From NCBI RefSeq assembly GCF_009707705.1, contig NZ_WLYX01000001.1, positions 2,790,001-2,854,000 of the forward strand: a DNA stretch of 64,000 nt, in the 5' to 3' direction. The notes under the pieces were generated by a model, which was not told the origin of the DNA, made no database searches, and saw only the letters and a list, made by a program, of their open reading frames with translations. Origin of the DNA: Paludibacterium denitrificans. GTDB taxonomy: Bacteria > Pseudomonadota > Gammaproteobacteria > Burkholderiales > Chromobacteriaceae. Below, in pieces: positions 61,371-64,000 of the stretch (its first letter is position 1; each line of letters opens with the position of its first letter). A program made the position numbers and the translations under genes.

Positions 61371-62019
61371 TCAAAATATTTTAAGTAAGTCTTGTGGGGT
61401 GTCGATGCAATGATCGGCGCCCCAGCTGAATGGGGTGTCGTTGGCCGAAATATAGCCCCAGTTGGCCAATACGGTGCGCATACCGACGGCGCGTCCAGCC
61501 CTGGATGTCACGTTCCGCATCGCCGACATAAATGCAATGCTGCGGGGCGATGCCGATTTGTTCGGTAGCAAACAGCATGGGGAGCGGGTCCGGTTTGGCG
61601 GCGGGGGTGGTGTCGCCGCTGACGACCACGGCAGGAGCGGTAACGAAGGGCAGGGTGGGAACCAGCTGATCGGTAAACCGCATCGGTTTGTTGGTGATGA
61701 TGCCCCACGGAATCTGGCGTTCGGCCAACCCGGTCAGCAGGGCGTTGATGCCGTCAAACAGGCAGGTTTGGTCGGCGAACCCGTTGGCGTAGTGGTCAAG
61801 AAACCGCAGGCGCAGGCTGTCGAAATCCGGGTGGTCGCGGTCGATGCCAAATCCTAGCTGAACCAATCCTCGAGCGCCGTGGCTGGCGATCGGGCGAATG
61901 GCTTCGTAGGGTTGCGGCGGTCGGCCTTCTTCTGCGAGAAGGCGGTTAAGGGCGGCACCCGTGTCGCGGGCGGTATCGGCGAGTGTGCCATCCAGGTCGA
62001 ATAAGGCGGCTTGAATCAT
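61371..62019 (-). CDS. gph: Phosphoglycolate phosphatase (one B-lesion)
   Basis: HAD-superfamily phosphatase, about 216 residues. Motif I FDLDGTLADT, motif II TNKP, motif III Lys in PAAKPDPLPM and motif IV VGDAERDI are all in place. Near 61503 the minus strand reads CCAGGGCTGG for CCAGGCTGG; removing one base restores ..DIQAGRAVGMRTVLANWGY and the end SWGADHCIDTPQDLLKI. A longer start at 62034 is possible. Contains two DUS cores (61440, 61720). Confidence 0.92.
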
Positions 62020-62039
62020 GAATCGGTAAGTCATGGCAA

Positions 62040-62069
62040 GTTCGGCCAACTTGTCAGGGTTGGCCGAAC
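62040..62069. repeat. Inverted pair of DUS-like repeats, terminator-like
   Basis: GTTCGGCCAAC and GTTGGCCGAAC face each other across 8 bases, six bases past the ilvA stop. They can form a perfect 11-pair hairpin and probably help end ilvA transcription. Confidence 0.8.
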
Positions 62070-62074
62070 GGGGG

Positions 62075-63602
62075 TTAACGGATGGTTTTGCCAAGGAACA
62101 GCTTGTAGGCCGGATTATCGGTTTCGTCGACCCAAACATAGCCCAGATGGTCGAGGAAACGCTGGAATTCAGCGTTGTCTTCAGGCGGAACCTGAATGCC
62201 AACCAATGCGCGACCGTAGTCGGTACCGTGGTTACGGTAGTGGAACAGGCTGATGTTCCAGTCGGTGCGCATGGACTCAAGGAAGCGCATCAGCGCGCCC
62301 GGACGTTCCGGGAATTCGAAGCGCAGCACGCGTTCGTGCTTGAGCTGTGGTGCGTGGCCGCCAACAAGATGGCGGATGTGCAGTTTGGCCAGCTCATTAT
62401 CGGTCAGGTCCAGCGCTTCCAGTTCATTGCTGGCCGGTCGCTCAGGATTTTGTCGGCATCCTGCTTACCGGCAATTTGCACGCCCACGAAAACTTGCGCT
62501 TCACGCGGGTCGGCAAAGCGGTAGTTGAATTCGGTAATGTTGCGATTGCCGATGACTGAGCAGAACTTTTTGAAGCTGCCCGGTTGTTCCGGGATCGTGA
62601 CGGCGATGACGGCTTCGCGGCGTTCGCCCAGCTCGGAACGCTCCGAGACATGGCGCAGGCGGTCGAAGTTCATGTTGGCACCGCAGGTGATGGCAACCAG
62701 TGTTTCGTCGGTACAGCCTTCACGCTGGATGTAGGCCTTGGCACCGGCCACGGCCAGAGCGCCAGCCGGTTCGGCGATGGAGCGCGTGTCTTCGAAGATG
62801 TCCTTGATCGCGGCGCAGATGGCGTCGGTATCGACCAGAATGATTTCGTCCAGCAGTTCTTTACAGATGCGGAAGGTTTCTTCGCCTACCAGCTTGACGG
62901 CTACGCCATCGGCAAACAGGCCAACGTCTTTCAGTTCGACGCGTTCGCCTTTCTCGATGGATTGCTTCATGGCGTCAGAGTCAACCGGCTGAACGCCGAT
63001 GATCTTGATTTCCGGCTTGAGGCGCTTGATGTAGCTGGCCACGCCAGCAGCCAGCCCGCCGCCGCCAATAGCGACAAATACGGCATTGATGGTGTCGGGG
63101 TGCTGACGCAGGATTTCCATGCCGATGGTGCCCTGTCCGGCAATCACATCGGGGTCGTCAAACGGCGGAATGTAGGTGGCGCCGGTTTCTTCGGCCAACT
63201 TCATGGCATGTTTGTAGGCGTCGCTGAACGATTCGCCAGCCAGTACCACTTTACCGCCACGGCTGGTGACGGCGTCGATCTTGATCTGCGGGGTGGTAAC
63301 CGGCATGACGATGGTGGCGGTACAGCCGATTTTCTGGGCGGAGAGCGCCACGCCCGGGCATGGTTGCTTACGCTGGCGGTGATGACGCCTTGTTTCAGCT
63401 GCTCCGGCTTGAGCTTGGCCATCTTGTTATAGGCGCCGCGCAGCTTGAACGAGAATACCGGTTGCAGGTCTTCGCGCTTGAGCAGAATGGTGTTGTGGTA
63501 GCGACGGGAGAGATTGGGGGCTTTTTCCAGCGGGCTTTCGATGGCGACATCGTAAACCCGTGAAGTGAGGATACGTTCCAGATAATCTTGGTTGTCTTGC
63601 AT
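62075..63602 (-). CDS. ilvA: Threonine ammonia-lyase, biosynthetic (one A-, two B-lesions)
   Basis: Makes 2-oxobutanoate from threonine for isoleucine synthesis; PLP enzyme of about 509 residues. The PLP Lys is in [11 protein letters not shown], with the glycine loop [10 protein letters not shown] and two C-terminal regulatory ACT-like domains ([31 protein letters not shown]). In the invariant SAGNHAQGVA the sequence reads SVSNHAR.. because GTAAGC replaces GCCGGC at 63366-63371 and CCGGG replaces CCAGGG at about 63354. A third shift near 62438 (CCGG for CCTGG) separates the regulatory domains. Confidence 0.94.
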
Positions 63603-63813
63603 GGTGATGCCAATGTCCGTTTCTTTTGAACTGTCAGGGTATCAGGAACAGCAACCCCTCGGAAAGTCGTGGAGGCATTTAAGTGCGGCATCCACCGCAG
63701 GCAATAAAAAGATGGCAAAAAACCCGTGAGCTTGGCCAATCCATCGTGGCTGCGGTGTGTATAATATCGGGCTACTGTATTGCGATCCCACCTCGAAGAC
63801 GCACGTCTACACC

Positions 63814-64000
63814 ATGAAAACTTTCACCAGCATGCTTGTTGCGGCAGCTATTGCGTTGCCGTCTCTTTCCTTTGCCAATACTGCCTTTGTCCCTCCGGTG
63901 CCGGAGATTGCTGGCAAGGCCTACTACCTTGTCGATTTCTACAGCGGCCAGATTCTGGCGGCGCGTGATCCCGATTCCCGAGTGGAACCGGCTTCGCTTA
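63814..64000 (+). CDS. dacA: D-alanyl-D-alanine carboxypeptidase (PBP5/6 type), 5' part
   Basis: 62 residues up to the window end: signal peptide MKTFTSMLVAAAIALPSLSF, then PEIAGKAYYLVDFYSGQILA and RVEPASL, which precedes the SxxK active site in DacA/DacC. TATAAT at 63760-63765 is a probable -10 box about 50 bases upstream. Divergent from ilvA. DacA versus DacC cannot be decided. Confidence 0.8.
   Translation, partial: MKTFTSMLVAAAIALPSLSFANTAFVPPVPEIAGKAYYLVDFYSGQILAARDPDSRVEPASL

Noticed and set aside
1..64000. CRISPR arrays and tRNA genes
   Set aside because: No regularly spaced direct repeats and no cloverleaf with a credible anticodon were seen; ssrA is the only RNA gene found.

Overview
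The window is chromosomal DNA of a Gram-negative betaproteobacterium, most probably of the order Neisseriales (Chromobacteriaceae-like). The evidence is the Neisseria/Burkholderia-type porin, DUF3579 and DUF2788 proteins, a class I PHA synthase, a CcoI/CcoS pair, a tmRNA whose tag reads ANDETYALAA, and about 60% G+C. I do not assign a species.

Layout. 1-13.5 kb: housekeeping genes (ppiD, sodB, dnaB, map, a porin, dinG, argF-argG, yajQ). 13.5-20.6 kb: a putrescine/GABA catabolic cluster (puuC, puuR, ald, puuD, puuA, a spuC-like aminotransferase). 20.7-24.6 kb: stator genes motA-motB, a membrane-anchored methyltransferase-like gene and an HDOD protein. 24.6-31 kb: an RNA methyltransferase, an amidase, an LprI-like protein, cca, an SDR protein and slt. 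31-46.3 kb: a peroxiredoxin-glutaredoxin, a lipoamide-dehydrogenase-like flavoprotein, an MFS transporter, ccoI-ccoS, a quinone oxidoreductase, typA, phaC, a tyrosine recombinase and a PAS-GAF-GGDEF cyclase. 46.3-60.9 kb: a degraded island holding an IS3-family element, two broken integrases, a truncated hipA, an IS21-family remnant and the capsid/tail genes of a contractile-tailed prophage, ending at the 3' end of ssrA. 61.3-64 kb: gph, ilvA and the start of a D,D-carboxypeptidase gene.

Two signals cut across the genes. (1) The sequence AGGTTGGCCGAA, or its 9-base core TTGGCCGAA, occurs 37 times by my reading. 36 copies are outside the island and one is inside it, and several form inverted pairs at gene ends. 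This is how a DNA uptake sequence (DUS) behaves, and the 12-mer matches 9 of 12 positions of some Neisseriaceae DUS dialects. (2) Nearly every broken gene can be repaired by restoring GCCGGC at the break. The hexamer is almost absent from the window (3 intact copies seen) and its place is taken by strings such as GCTTAAGC, GCTAAGC, GTAAGC or short deletions. A second, rarer set of single-base errors lies at CCWGG. Essential genes (dnaB, typA, argG, ilvA) are hit, so I read these as systematic base-calling errors at methylated motifs and not as real mutations. Below I call them A-lesions (at GCCGGC) and B-lesions (at CCWGG). CDS coordinates span the repaired gene.
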